Assembly: GCA_963712715.1 (NCBI GenBank)
Contig: CAVQJI010000042.1
Coordinates: forward strand, 102,993-166,992
DNA from: JAFEDN01 sp963712715
Lineage (GTDB): Bacteria; Pseudomonadota; Gammaproteobacteria; Coxiellales; Coxiellaceae
DNA length: 64,000 nucleotides
Direction: 5' to 3'
The position numbers and the translations under genes are program-made. Of the stretch, positions 43,190-51,227 are shown piece after piece. Below the pieces are notes generated by a model. It had not been told where the DNA came from. It did no database searches and saw only the letters and a program-made list of their open reading frames with translations. Each line of letters opens with the position of its first letter. Position 1 is the first letter of the stretch.

Positions 43190-44257
43190 ATGAACATTAT
43201 AACAAAACTTAATATTCGGCAAAAAGTGATGCTGGTGTTGACCATTTTAGCGGCTGTTTTTTTGGCCTGGCAGATTTACCACTTTGTACAAGGCAACGCA
43301 TCACCGGTCCAGCCTTCAGCAGCGCCCGTACCGGCTGCTGCTCTTCCTGTCAGTACTCTTCCTCCACCGGCGGTGGTGCATCAGTTACCGGCGAGTGCCC
43401 CGGTGTTAACGCCACGTCAACGAGAGTACCTTAATTTGGTGCGAGAATATCAGATTACCAAAATGGAACGGCAAATACTTGAGGAAAAAGCGGGATTGGC
43501 CAATGCGCAAAAACGCATCTCCGACAGCGGCGCAAACAATTCTTTATCCGGCGTGAGTAACATGGATACATCGATGTTCGGTAATGAAAATAATGATTAT
43601 CAGCTGGCTTACATAGACCGGCAGGCCGGGCGGTGGACTGCGACTTTGAATCAGGGTGAAGTTTATAAAGAAGTGCACGTCGGCACTCGCCTGGAGAACG
43701 GTTCGAAAGTGCTTTCCATTAATGGCAATAGCGTTATCTTAAGTTTGGTAAAAGGCAAAAAACTGGTGTTAACTTTTCAGGGCAGTGTGAATGTCGATAA
43801 TGAAACCCCGGCTTATACGGTGAAGGCCAAATCCGCTGTTAAAAAGTCGCAACCTGTGGCGAATGCCGTGACCCCCCCTGTTCCCCCTCCTGCTTCTAAC
43901 AACGCTAATGCGGCCAATAGCCAAAGCAATGCTAAAATTGCCAAAATGTTGGGTATTACCTCAACTCCAGTCGCACCGGTCGCGCCTAGTCCAGCCCCTG
44001 CTGTGACCCCGAACGATATTCCCGCCGCGCCCCTCACGGTAACCCCGGGAACTGCTGTACAACAACCGCCTGCCCCCACCCAGAATAATCAGCCCGTTGC
44101 TCCCTCTAATCCCCAGCTCACGCAGCCAGCGCCTCAGGCCTTAACAGCAAAACCTGTATCAGTGAAAGAATTGCGTGCGAATTCGATGACGACCCCCAGT
44201 CAAATTTCATGGGAGCAAGCCGCTAATTTACAGGCTGCCATCAGTAATTCTCATTAA
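43190..44257 (+). CDS. pilP: Type IVb pilus protein PilP
   Basis: A cytoplasmic tip and one membrane helix (VMLVLTILAAVFLAWQIYHF) are followed by Pro-rich periplasmic linkers. A small beta domain, about residues 140-205 (AYIDRQAGRWTATLNQ, GSKVLSINGNSVILSLV), is typical of PilP/GspC-like clamps that contact the secretin. The C-terminal 130 residues are a Pro/Ala/Asn-rich tail. I start at ATG 43190 with GGGGA eight bases upstream; an ATG at 43175 overlaps pilO without a ribosome site. It closes the L-N-O-P block. Confidence 0.82.
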   Translation: MNIITKLNIRQKVMLVLTILAAVFLAWQIYHFVQGNASPVQPSAAPVPAAALPVSTLPPPAVVHQLPASAPVLTPRQREYLNLVREYQITKMERQILEEKAGLANAQKRISDSGANNSLSGVSNMDTSMFGNENNDYQLAYIDRQAGRWTATLNQGEVYKEVHVGTRLENGSKVLSINGNSVILSLVKGKKLVLTFQGSVNVDNETPAYTVKAKSAVKKSQPVANAVTPPVPPPASNNANAANSQSNAKIAKMLGITSTPVAPVAPSPAPAVTPNDIPAAPLTVTPGTAVQQPPAPTQNNQPVAPSNPQLTQPAPQALTAKPVSVKELRANSMTTPSQISWEQAANLQAAISNSH

Positions 44258-44275
44258 TTAAATTAGGGCTGACCC

Positions 44276-44380
44276 CGTCATTGCGAGCGTTAGCGAAGCA
44301 ATCCAGTCCGATGTGGGTGCAAAGTCAATTACTCGGCACACACATTGTACTGGATTGCTTCGCTCGCGCTCGCAATGACG
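44276..44380. repeat. Palindromic repeat family B, copy 3
   Basis: CGTCATTGCGAGCGTTAGCG at the left pairs with CGCTCGCGCTCGCAATGACG at the right around a divergent centre. It lies between the convergent pilP and icmN genes. Confidence 0.88.
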
Positions 44381-44407
44381 ATATGGTGGGAACGGCACTC
44401 CTGAAGT

Positions 44408-44914
44408 TTAATTAACCTGAACCACCACGCGACGGTTTAAGGTGGCGCTGCGGGGAGTGGATTGTTCGGCGATGGGTTCCCTGCTGCCACGGCCTTCGGT
44501 GGCGATGCGGCGGCGATCCACGCCGGAGTTAAAAACATAAGCGCTTACGGCTTCTGCGTAACTTTGGGATAATTCCAGTTGCGCTTTTTGGTTCAGAACC
44601 TGATCTGTGTAGCCGATTACCCGAATGACTGAATTGGGATAGGTGTCGGCAAAATTTTTCGTGAATAGCGCCATTTGACGCAAATTCGATTGCTGGCTTT
44701 CTTTAACGGTAGCTGTGCCGGGCTCAAAGTATTCATCGGTGGGGATAATCATCATCAACCGGTCCCCCTGTTGAATCATTTGAATCCCTGCGTTCTGCAT
44801 CTGATGAACCTGCCCCTTCAAAGTGTTTTGAGGGATTGGCAAGGGAGGCGGTGTGGTTGAGCAGCCGCTTAACAGGATGAGCGCACCGGCCAGCCAGCCA
44901 TATATTTTGCTCAT
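44408..44914 (-). CDS. icmN: IcmN/DotK-like OmpA-family lipoprotein
   Basis: This 168-residue outer-membrane lipoprotein has a lipobox (LILLSGC) and an OmpA/MotB peptidoglycan-binding domain (VIRVIGYTDQVLNQKAQLEL, RRIATEGRGSREPI). The stretch GDRLMMIIPTDEYFEPGTA resembles IcmN/DotK of Legionella and Coxiella, an accessory outer-membrane part of the Dot/Icm type IVB secretion machine. Start: ATG at 44914 with AGGAG five bases upstream; a TTG at 44929 precedes the ribosome site and is spurious. No other dot/icm gene lies in the window. A generic OmpA-type lipoprotein is the alternative. Confidence 0.7.
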   Translation of the reverse strand: MSKIYGWLAGALILLSGCSTTPPPLPIPQNTLKGQVHQMQNAGIQMIQQGDRLMMIIPTDEYFEPGTATVKESQQSNLRQMALFTKNFADTYPNSVIRVIGYTDQVLNQKAQLELSQSYAEAVSAYVFNSGVDRRRIATEGRGSREPIAEQSTPRSATLNRRVVVQVN

Positions 44915-45001
44915 ATTAACTCCTAACAATAACGGGTTTAAAGTTTATTAATAAAAAGCTACAGTATCCTGAATTTGAATATTACGCAATATTTTGGGCA
45001 T

Positions 45002-45118
45002 GTCATTGCGAGCGCTAGCGAAGCAATCCAGTTCGATGCGTGTGTAAAATCAATTAGTTAGTACCGGGCATTGTACTGGATTGCTTCCCACCACGCTTCG
45101 CTCGCGGTCGCAATGACG
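45002..45118. repeat. Palindromic repeat family B, copy 4
   Basis: GTCATTGCGAGCGCTAGCGA pairs with a complement ending GGTCGCAATGAC, interrupted by about ten extra bases (CCCACCACG) in the right arm. It sits in the promoter-side gap of the lpoA operon and is divergent from icmN. Confidence 0.85.
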
Positions 45119-45185
45119 AATTTGTCGTGTACTGAGCATGAGCCACTGGAATGCAGGTATTCAAGAAAATAATGGGGATCATTTT

Positions 45186-46355
45186 ATGAAATTATCAAGA
45201 ATTATTGGCCTGATAACCGGGTGTCTGTTACTGGTTTTCGCAGATATTGGGTTGGCCGGCTTTTGGTCTTCAGCCCAGCCGGCGCCAGGTCGAATGGCAT
45301 TAATGTTGCCCCTGAAAGGTGCTTACGGAGAATCCGCTCAGGCATTGCGTGACGGTTTTTTAGCGGCGTATTACCAGTCGTTACCAGAGGATTCTGCCGC
45401 CCCCACCATCCGTATTATTGATACGAGCGAAGGAGATATTGTTACTCTGTATCGTCAAGCCGTAGCTCAAGGCATGGATCTGGTTGTGGGGCCTTTAAGT
45501 AAAGAGCAGGGTCTGCAATTAGTGCAGGCAGGTCCACTCGCTGTTCCTACGGTGGTATTAAATATTTTACCAATCACGGAACCGGTTCCTAATCTCTATC
45601 AATTAAGTCTTGCGCCAGAAGACGAGGTCAAACAGGTGGTTGCCAAAGCATGGCAGGACCACAAAAAAAACGCTTTGATTATTGTGCCCGCCAGCACATG
45701 GGGGCAGAGGCTTTCGCAAGTATTTTTAACGGAATGGCAAACTTTGGGGGGCAAAGTGGTTGGCGAAATGTACTACGATGATCCCGGCCAGTTATCCTCG
45801 CAAATCTCGCAAATATTACAGGTGGAGGCTTCTGAAAAGCGCGCCAAAGCTCTTGCGCATTTACTGCTACAGCCAAAATTGCGCACCATCCCTTACCGCC
45901 GGCAGGACGTGGATATGATTTTTCTCGTTGCGAAACCAGAATCTGGGCGTGAAATCCGCCCATTGCTGAATTTTTACTACGCCGGAAAAATACCCGTGTA
46001 TGCCACTTCGCATGTTTACAGCGGAGCGCCGGACCCGCAGTATGACCAGGATTTAAACGACGTTCAGTTTTGCGCCATCCCCTGGGAGATAGCCCGTGAG
46101 ACACTGTCACCGGATTTACAAGTCATTCTTCAAAATGTAGAAAAGGCTTGGCCGGAGGCCGCACGACGACAACCGCAATTTTTTGCTTTAGGAGTGGATA
46201 GCTACCGGGTTGCACGACAACTGGGCGCAGGTATGGCGATGCCCAAAATAGACGGAGCGACGGGCAAATTGACTCTTCAGGATAACCACGTCTGGTACCG
46301 GGACTTGCCCTGGGCTCAAATCATTCATGGCCAGCCGCAACAGATAAACAGATAA
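45186..46355 (+). CDS. lpoA: LpoA-like penicillin-binding protein activator
   Basis: The 389-residue exported protein carries the LppC/LpoA C-terminal domain, a periplasmic-binding-protein-like fold (MALMLPLKGAYGESAQALRD, DLVVGPLSKEQGLQL, VDMIFLVAKP). LpoA activates the peptidoglycan synthase PBP1a from the outer membrane. It lacks the N-terminal TPR-like half of the E. coli protein (about 680 aa), as in many non-enteric species. I start at ATG 45186, which follows GGGGAT and opens a signal peptide; an ATG at 45138 would bury it. A LITGC lipobox lies unusually early in the signal, so lipidation is uncertain. It heads an lpoA-yraN-diaA-dolP set. Confidence 0.85.
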   Translation: MKLSRIIGLITGCLLLVFADIGLAGFWSSAQPAPGRMALMLPLKGAYGESAQALRDGFLAAYYQSLPEDSAAPTIRIIDTSEGDIVTLYRQAVAQGMDLVVGPLSKEQGLQLVQAGPLAVPTVVLNILPITEPVPNLYQLSLAPEDEVKQVVAKAWQDHKKNALIIVPASTWGQRLSQVFLTEWQTLGGKVVGEMYYDDPGQLSSQISQILQVEASEKRAKALAHLLLQPKLRTIPYRRQDVDMIFLVAKPESGREIRPLLNFYYAGKIPVYATSHVYSGAPDPQYDQDLNDVQFCAIPWEIARETLSPDLQVILQNVEKAWPEAARRQPQFFALGVDSYRVARQLGAGMAMPKIDGATGKLTLQDNHVWYRDLPWAQIIHGQPQQINR

Positions 46356-46356
46356 A

Positions 46357-46713
46357 ATGACTACCAGGATTATTGGTCAATTGGCTGAAGCGCGGGCGCG
46401 TGTATACTTAGAACAGCGGGGAATGGTGTGGGTACGCAGCAACTATCTTTGTCCTCAGGGTGAGGTTGATTTAATCATGCTAGAGCAGGAAACCGTGGTT
46501 TTTGTGGAAGTTCGTTACCGAACTTATTCTGACTTTGGAAAGAACGTCGAAACCGTCGCTGGACGTAAACAACACCGCCTGATCAAGGCCGCCTGGCATT
46601 ATCTGCTGGAAACTAATGCCGTTGAAAAAGTGAATGCCCGCTTCGACATCGTGGGACTGGCTCCGGATGATGAAATTTACTGGATTCAGAATGCCTTCGA
46701 AGTCCGATATTAA
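46357..46713 (+). CDS. yraN: YraN family (UPF0102) nuclease-like protein
   Basis: At 118 residues with the endonuclease-fold core GEVDLIMLEQETVVFVEVRY (E-D...E-V-R/K), it matches UPF0102/YraN, a predicted Holliday-resolvase-like fold of unproven role. It starts one base after the lpoA stop. The same gene order occurs in E. coli (lpoA-yraN-diaA-yraP), which supports the call. Confidence 0.93.
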   Translation: MTTRIIGQLAEARARVYLEQRGMVWVRSNYLCPQGEVDLIMLEQETVVFVEVRYRTYSDFGKNVETVAGRKQHRLIKAAWHYLLETNAVEKVNARFDIVGLAPDDEIYWIQNAFEVRY

Positions 46714-46726
46714 CGCCATTTATATC

Positions 46727-46823
46727 CTGCGCATCGGCAAAGCCGATTGCTCGGAATGAAGGGGGAGAATCGCGATTCTCCCCCTTACGAACCCCCATCG
46801 CGTAAGGAAAATTCCTTGGTCGT
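46727..46823 (+). repeat. Repeat family A, copy 3
   Basis: The core CCTGCGCATCGGCAAAGCCG, GCTCGGAATGAAGGGGGAGA, a perfect short hairpin (GGGGGAGAATCGCGATTCTCCCCC) read in two parts, then ACCCCCATCGCG. It is inserted inside the yraN-diaA gap of the conserved operon. Confidence 0.85.
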
Positions 46824-46856
46824 TGTACTCTAGAAAAAATGCTGTAAAATACCGAC

Positions 46857-47453
46857 ATGGATATGTCATCGAGAATTAAACAGCATTTTGAAGAAAGCAT
46901 TCAAACCAAGGTATTAGCAGCCGAATCTTTAACCGAAGCGATCTGCGCGGCAGGCGAAATGATGGTGCAGTCATTATTAAATGGGGGCAAAATTCTAAGC
47001 TGCGGTAATGGCGGTTCTGCCAGCGACGCGCAACATTTTTCCGCTGAAATGTTAAACCGTTTTGAGACCGAACGTCCCAGCTTACCCGCCATAGCCCTGT
47101 CCACAGATACTTCGACTGTCACCGCAATTGCCAATGATTATAGTTTTGACGAAATTTTTTCTAAACAAATCAAGGCGCTGGGACAGCCAGGCGACGTCCT
47201 GTTAGCGATTAGCACCAGTGGCCATTCCAAAAATGTGGTGCAGGCTATTATCACCGCTCAGCAGCGGGCTTTGCAGATAGTCGCCCTCACCGGCCGTGAC
47301 GGGGGCGTCATTGGCGGTTTATTGAATGATACGGACGTCGAAATCCGCGTTCCTGTCCAATCGACTGCGCGGATTCAGGAAGTGCATTTATTGGTTATTC
47401 ATTGTTTGTGTGATTTTATTGATCATCGATTATTTATTACTGTGGAGGGTTAA
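46857..47453 (+). CDS. diaA: SIS-domain protein DiaA/GmhA
   Basis: The 198-residue protein follows DiaA closely: SIQTKVLAAESLTEAI, GNGGSASDAQHFSAEMLNRF, ERPSLPAIALSTDTS and GDVLLAISTSGHSKNVVQAI, all SIS phosphosugar-binding motifs. DiaA binds DnaA and times replication start; close paralogues (GmhA) make heptose-7-phosphate for LPS. The position between yraN and a BON lipoprotein favours diaA. If no separate gmhA exists, this protein could supply the heptose needed by waaC. An ATG at 46863 is an alternative start. Confidence 0.85.
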   Translation: MDMSSRIKQHFEESIQTKVLAAESLTEAICAAGEMMVQSLLNGGKILSCGNGGSASDAQHFSAEMLNRFETERPSLPAIALSTDTSTVTAIANDYSFDEIFSKQIKALGQPGDVLLAISTSGHSKNVVQAIITAQQRALQIVALTGRDGGVIGGLLNDTDVEIRVPVQSTARIQEVHLLVIHCLCDFIDHRLFITVEG

Positions 47454-47455
47454 GT

Positions 47456-48037
47456 ATGAAACGTATTTCTTTACGATTAATGTTGCCATTTATATTATTT
47501 TTATTATCGGGCTGCGTGCCGATCATTATTGCCGCCGTCGGCGCGACAGCGGGTGGCGCTATTATTTACGATAAGCGCAGTAGTGGAGTCATTTTGCAGG
47601 ACCAGGATATTACTAACCGCGCGCTCGGTCAGCTCAATGCAGACACGACTCTCAAGAATTCTGCGCGCGTTTCAGTCGCCACTTTCAATCACGTCGTGTT
47701 ATTGGTGGGACAGGCGCAATCGGAAGAACTGCGAGAGCGGGCTTACGATGACGTCCGCGTTTTAAAAGGCATCAAGCGGGTTTACAACCAGATAGAGGTG
47801 TCCCCCATCTTAACAACTTGGGATCAAAGCGGCGATGCGTGGATAACTTCTAAAGTAAAAACCGCCATGCTCGCCAAACCCGGACTCAGTTCTTCACAAA
47901 TTAAAGTGGTGACCGAGAATAAAGTCGTTTATTTAATGGGGCTGGTCACGCCTAATCAGGCGAGATTGGCCACCGATGCCGCGCGAAACGTGAGCGGCGT
48001 TAAAAAAGTCGTTCAGGTATTTGAATTCGAAACCTGA
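47456..48037 (+). CDS. dolP: BON-domain outer-membrane lipoprotein DolP/YraP-like
   Basis: The signal ends in a lipobox (LFLLSGC, cysteine near residue 20). Two BON domains follow (about residues 47-110 and 120-190), each with the pattern of a T-x-x-V-K helix and V-x-L-x-G turn (VATFNHVVLLVGQAQ, VKTAMLAK, NKVVYLMGLV). BON lipoproteins bind anionic phospholipids and support outer-membrane integrity. GGAGG lies just before the ATG, three bases after diaA, so it is the fourth gene of the operon. Confidence 0.92.
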   Translation: MKRISLRLMLPFILFLLSGCVPIIIAAVGATAGGAIIYDKRSSGVILQDQDITNRALGQLNADTTLKNSARVSVATFNHVVLLVGQAQSEELRERAYDDVRVLKGIKRVYNQIEVSPILTTWDQSGDAWITSKVKTAMLAKPGLSSSQIKVVTENKVVYLMGLVTPNQARLATDAARNVSGVKKVVQVFEFET

Positions 48038-48049
48038 TAAGAGAGACGA

Positions 48050-48733
48050 ATGAACACAGATTCCGCCATTCAAGCCGTTTCGGTAGCTATTTTGCCACTG
48101 ATCTTCGCGATCACTCTTCACGAAGCGGCGCATGGCTGGGTTGCCAATAAATGCGGCGACAAAACCGCGCTGATGCTGGGCCGGGTAACACTAAACCCGC
48201 TAAAGCATATCGATATCATCGGCACGGTCGTGTTGCCCCTGGTTTTACTGTTTATCGGCGGTTTTATTTTTGGCTGGGCGAAACCCGTACCGGTCGCATG
48301 GCAGAATCTAAAACATCCGCGACGGGATATGGCATTGGTAGCGTTAGCGGGCCCCGCGGCCAATTTATGCATGGCTCTGGCCTGGGCGATCATCGCCAAA
48401 TGCACGGTTTTATATTTGGGGGGCAGTCAACAGCCCTGGCTCGCGGCCACCGGGCAATTTCTTCAGGCCGCCGCGAGCTTCGGCATTTTAATCAACTGTG
48501 TTTTATTGGTTTTAAATTTATTACCGATCCCTCCTCTGGATGGCAGCCGCGTCATTTCCAGTTTACTGCCTGTTAAAGCCGCGCATGTCTATGAAAAAAT
48601 AGAAGCCTTTGGTATCTGGATTTTACTGGCATTATTAGTGTTCGGAGTATTGAGTTTTATTTTATGGCCACCCATCCAATGGCTGGTGCATGGCATTATT
48701 GATTTATTTGGTCTTGGGAAAGGAGGATTATGA
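48050..48733 (+). CDS. Site-2 protease family membrane metalloprotease (M50)
   Basis: The zinc motif HEAAH lies near residue 24 in the first membrane helix, and the second motif NLLPIPPLDGSRV near 158. With four to six hydrophobic helices and 227 residues, it is the short YwhC/sll0862-type S2P lacking a PDZ domain. Such enzymes cleave within the membrane, but the substrate of this group is unknown. It follows dolP by 12 bases with GAGAG before the ATG, and is probably co-transcribed. Confidence 0.92.
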   Translation: MNTDSAIQAVSVAILPLIFAITLHEAAHGWVANKCGDKTALMLGRVTLNPLKHIDIIGTVVLPLVLLFIGGFIFGWAKPVPVAWQNLKHPRRDMALVALAGPAANLCMALAWAIIAKCTVLYLGGSQQPWLAATGQFLQAAASFGILINCVLLVLNLLPIPPLDGSRVISSLLPVKAAHVYEKIEAFGIWILLALLVFGVLSFILWPPIQWLVHGIIDLFGLGKGGL

Positions 48734-48735
48734 TC

Positions 48736-48890
48736 AGCAATTATCGCTGAGTACAGCGATAATTGCTTCCTGGTTTATATCCTGCGCTCGGCAGAGCCGA
48801 TGCTCGGAATGAAGGGGGAGAATCGCGATTCTCCCCCTTGCGATCCCCCATCGCGGGGATAATTTTCTACGAAAATTATTTTTTATAAGG
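48736..48890 (+). repeat. Repeat family A, copy 4
   Basis: This is a full-length copy: AGCAATTATCGCTGAGTACA with a paired GCGATAATTGCT, the GGAGCCGATGCTCGG-like core, the GGGGGAGAATCGCGATTCTC hairpin, TTGCGATCCCCCATCGCG and a final AATTTTCTACGAAAATT hairpin. It fills the gap before tkt. Confidence 0.88.
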
Positions 48891-48944
48891 GTGATTTATT
48901 TCGTTAAATCAATTAGTTAAAATTCACCGGGAGTTTCTGGAATT

Positions 48945-50954
48945 ATGATCAATAGGCGACAATTAGCGAACGCCATTCGCGCTTTGGCGATGGATGCCGT
49001 GCAAATGGCCAACTCCGGCCATCCGGGAATGCCGATGGGAATGGCGGATATCGCCGAAGTCTTGTGGCGTGATTTTTTACGTTTCAATCCAAATAACCCC
49101 CATTGGTATAACCGTGACCGGTTTGTGTTATCCAACGGCCACGGCGCGATGTTGCAATATGCTTTACTGCATTTAACCGGCTACCCCCTCACCCTGGATG
49201 ATCTAAGACAGTTCCGCCAACTGCATTCCAAAACACCGGGTCACCCGGAGCTTCACGACACCCTCGGGGTAGAAACCACCACCGGCCCATTAGGCCAGGG
49301 TTTGGCGAATGGGGTCGGCATGGCGATCGCCGAGCGGGCGCTTGCCGCACGATTTAACCGCGAAGGGCATGAGATAGTGGATCATCATACCTATGTCTTT
49401 GCCGGTGACGGTTGTTTGATGGAAGGCATTTCGCACGAGGCCTGTTCTCTGGCCGGAACCCTGGGTTTACACAAACTCATCGTATTTTGGGACAACAACG
49501 GCATCTCCATCGACGGCCACGTTAAGGGATGGTTCACGGATAATACGCCGGAACGATTTCGCGCGTATCATTGGCATGTGATTGCGGATGTCGACGGCCA
49601 CGACAGTGAAGCCATTTTGCAGGCAATCCGCGAAGCCCGGGCTCAGACAACCAAACCCACTCTCATCTGTTGCCGGACCAAAATTGGCTTTGGCGCTCCG
49701 AATCTGGGCGGCACGGAAAAAGCCCATGGCTCGCCGCTGGGAGAAAAGGAGATTGCCCTGGCGCGTGAGGCGTTGGGATGGCCTTATGCCCCGTTTGAAA
49801 TTCCCCCGGAAATTGCCGCGGCCTGGGACCGGCGGATTCAGGGACAGCAACTGGAAGCAGCCTGGCAAACACGGTTCGACAAATACAAATCCGCTTTTCC
49901 GGAATTGGCGGCAGAATTTTTGCGGCGTCAGCAGGGCCAGTTACCCGAAGGATGGGTGAATAAATCCCAGCAATTTATAGAACAAATCCAGGCGAAGGCC
50001 CAGGAGATTGCCACCCGCAAGGCCTCACAATTTTTTCTAAATGCTCTTGCACCCGCTTTGCCCGAACTGCTGGGCGGCTCCGCGGATTTAAGTGAGTCCA
50101 ACTGTTCATTCTGGCAGGGCGCGAAGTCGCTAACCGACGCTGATTTTAACGGCAATTACATCCATTATGGCGTGCGGGAATTTGGTATGTCGGCGATCAT
50201 GAACGGCATCGCCGTGCACGGTGGATTCATCCCATTCGGCGGTACTTTTTTGGTGTTTTCTGATTATGCCCGCAATGCCGTGCGGTTGTCGGCGTTGATG
50301 CGCCAGCGGGTTATTTACATTTATAGCCACGATTCTATCGGTCTGGGTGAAGACGGTCCGACCCATCAACCCGTGGAACATGCCGCCATGCTGCGAATGA
50401 CGCCCTATTTGCGCGTTTGGCGTCCTTGCGATGATGTTGAAACGGCCATAGCGTGGCAGCAGGCCCTGCAGCATCAGGGTCCGAGCTGTCTATTGTTATC
50501 CCGGCAAAACCTGCCGCATCAGGCGCGCTCACCTGAAGCGCTGGCGGCGGTAAAGCGCGGCGCTTACGTGCTTTGCGCGGAGAAGGGCCCCCTACACGGT
50601 ATTATTATGGCGACGGGTTCAGAGGTATCATTAGCCATGGCAGCCGCGCAACAGTTGCTGGTAGAGGGGGTGAATATCCGCGTCGTGTCGATGCCCTGTT
50701 GTGAAGTGTTTAAGGAAGAAACAGCGCAATATCGCGAATCGGTGTTGCCCGCCGGTGTCATCGCGCGTGTCGCGGTCGAAGCGGGGGTCAGCGATTACTG
50801 GCGCCAGTTCACCGGATTACGGGGCCGGATAATCGGTATTAATCGTTTTGGTTTATCCGCACCCGCAAAAGCAGTTTCCCAGGCGGTGGGATTGACCGTA
50901 GAAAATATCATCGCTGCCATGCATGAAATATTATTGAATAGGGAAATTTGCTGA
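48945..50954 (+). CDS. tkt: Transketolase
   Basis: Tkt moves two-carbon ketol groups between sugars in the pentose phosphate pathway, using thiamine diphosphate. The 669-residue protein has the N-terminal ANSGHPGMPMGMADIAEVLW, the cofactor-binding GDGCLMEGISHEACSLAG with a following DNNGISIDG, and the HDSIGLGEDGPTHQPVEH loop. All are complete and the length is normal. It stands before gapA on the same strand, an order known from Coxiella and Legionella (tkt-gap-pgk-pyk). Its sedoheptulose-7-phosphate feeds LPS heptose synthesis. Confidence 0.97.
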   Translation: MINRRQLANAIRALAMDAVQMANSGHPGMPMGMADIAEVLWRDFLRFNPNNPHWYNRDRFVLSNGHGAMLQYALLHLTGYPLTLDDLRQFRQLHSKTPGHPELHDTLGVETTTGPLGQGLANGVGMAIAERALAARFNREGHEIVDHHTYVFAGDGCLMEGISHEACSLAGTLGLHKLIVFWDNNGISIDGHVKGWFTDNTPERFRAYHWHVIADVDGHDSEAILQAIREARAQTTKPTLICCRTKIGFGAPNLGGTEKAHGSPLGEKEIALAREALGWPYAPFEIPPEIAAAWDRRIQGQQLEAAWQTRFDKYKSAFPELAAEFLRRQQGQLPEGWVNKSQQFIEQIQAKAQEIATRKASQFFLNALAPALPELLGGSADLSESNCSFWQGAKSLTDADFNGNYIHYGVREFGMSAIMNGIAVHGGFIPFGGTFLVFSDYARNAVRLSALMRQRVIYIYSHDSIGLGEDGPTHQPVEHAAMLRMTPYLRVWRPCDDVETAIAWQQALQHQGPSCLLLSRQNLPHQARSPEALAAVKRGAYVLCAEKGPLHGIIMATGSEVSLAMAAAQQLLVEGVNIRVVSMPCCEVFKEETAQYRESVLPAGVIARVAVEAGVSDYWRQFTGLRGRIIGINRFGLSAPAKAVSQAVGLTVENIIAAMHEILLNREIC

Positions 50955-50967
50955 ACATATTCACAAT

Positions 50968-51180
50968 AACTGTAGCAATTCCCGCTGGGCGATAAAGCGG
51001 ATTAGCAGATGAAATATAGTATTAATTTGTTTAAAGAAAATTAATTGTTCGCAGAAAATTGCCTGCGCTATGGGGGATCGCAAGGGGGAGCGTGCGAAGC
51101 GCTCCACCTCATTGAGAATCGGCTCAGCAGAGCGCAGGATATCGAATAGGAAGAAATTGCCGCTGTACCCAGCGGGAATT
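50968..51180 (-). repeat. Repeat family A, copy 5 (reversed)
   Basis: Here the family runs in the opposite direction: ATGGGGGATCGCAAGGGGGA, a damaged hairpin, then CGGCTCAGCAGAGCGCAGGA and a terminal CGCTGTACCCAGCGGGAATT. It fills the tkt-gapA gap. The orientation change shows the copies arose by dispersal, not by tandem duplication. Confidence 0.8.
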
Positions 51181-51227
51181 ATTACAATCGCTTCAGCACT
51201 CATCAATTTTAGTGGAGAACGTGAATT

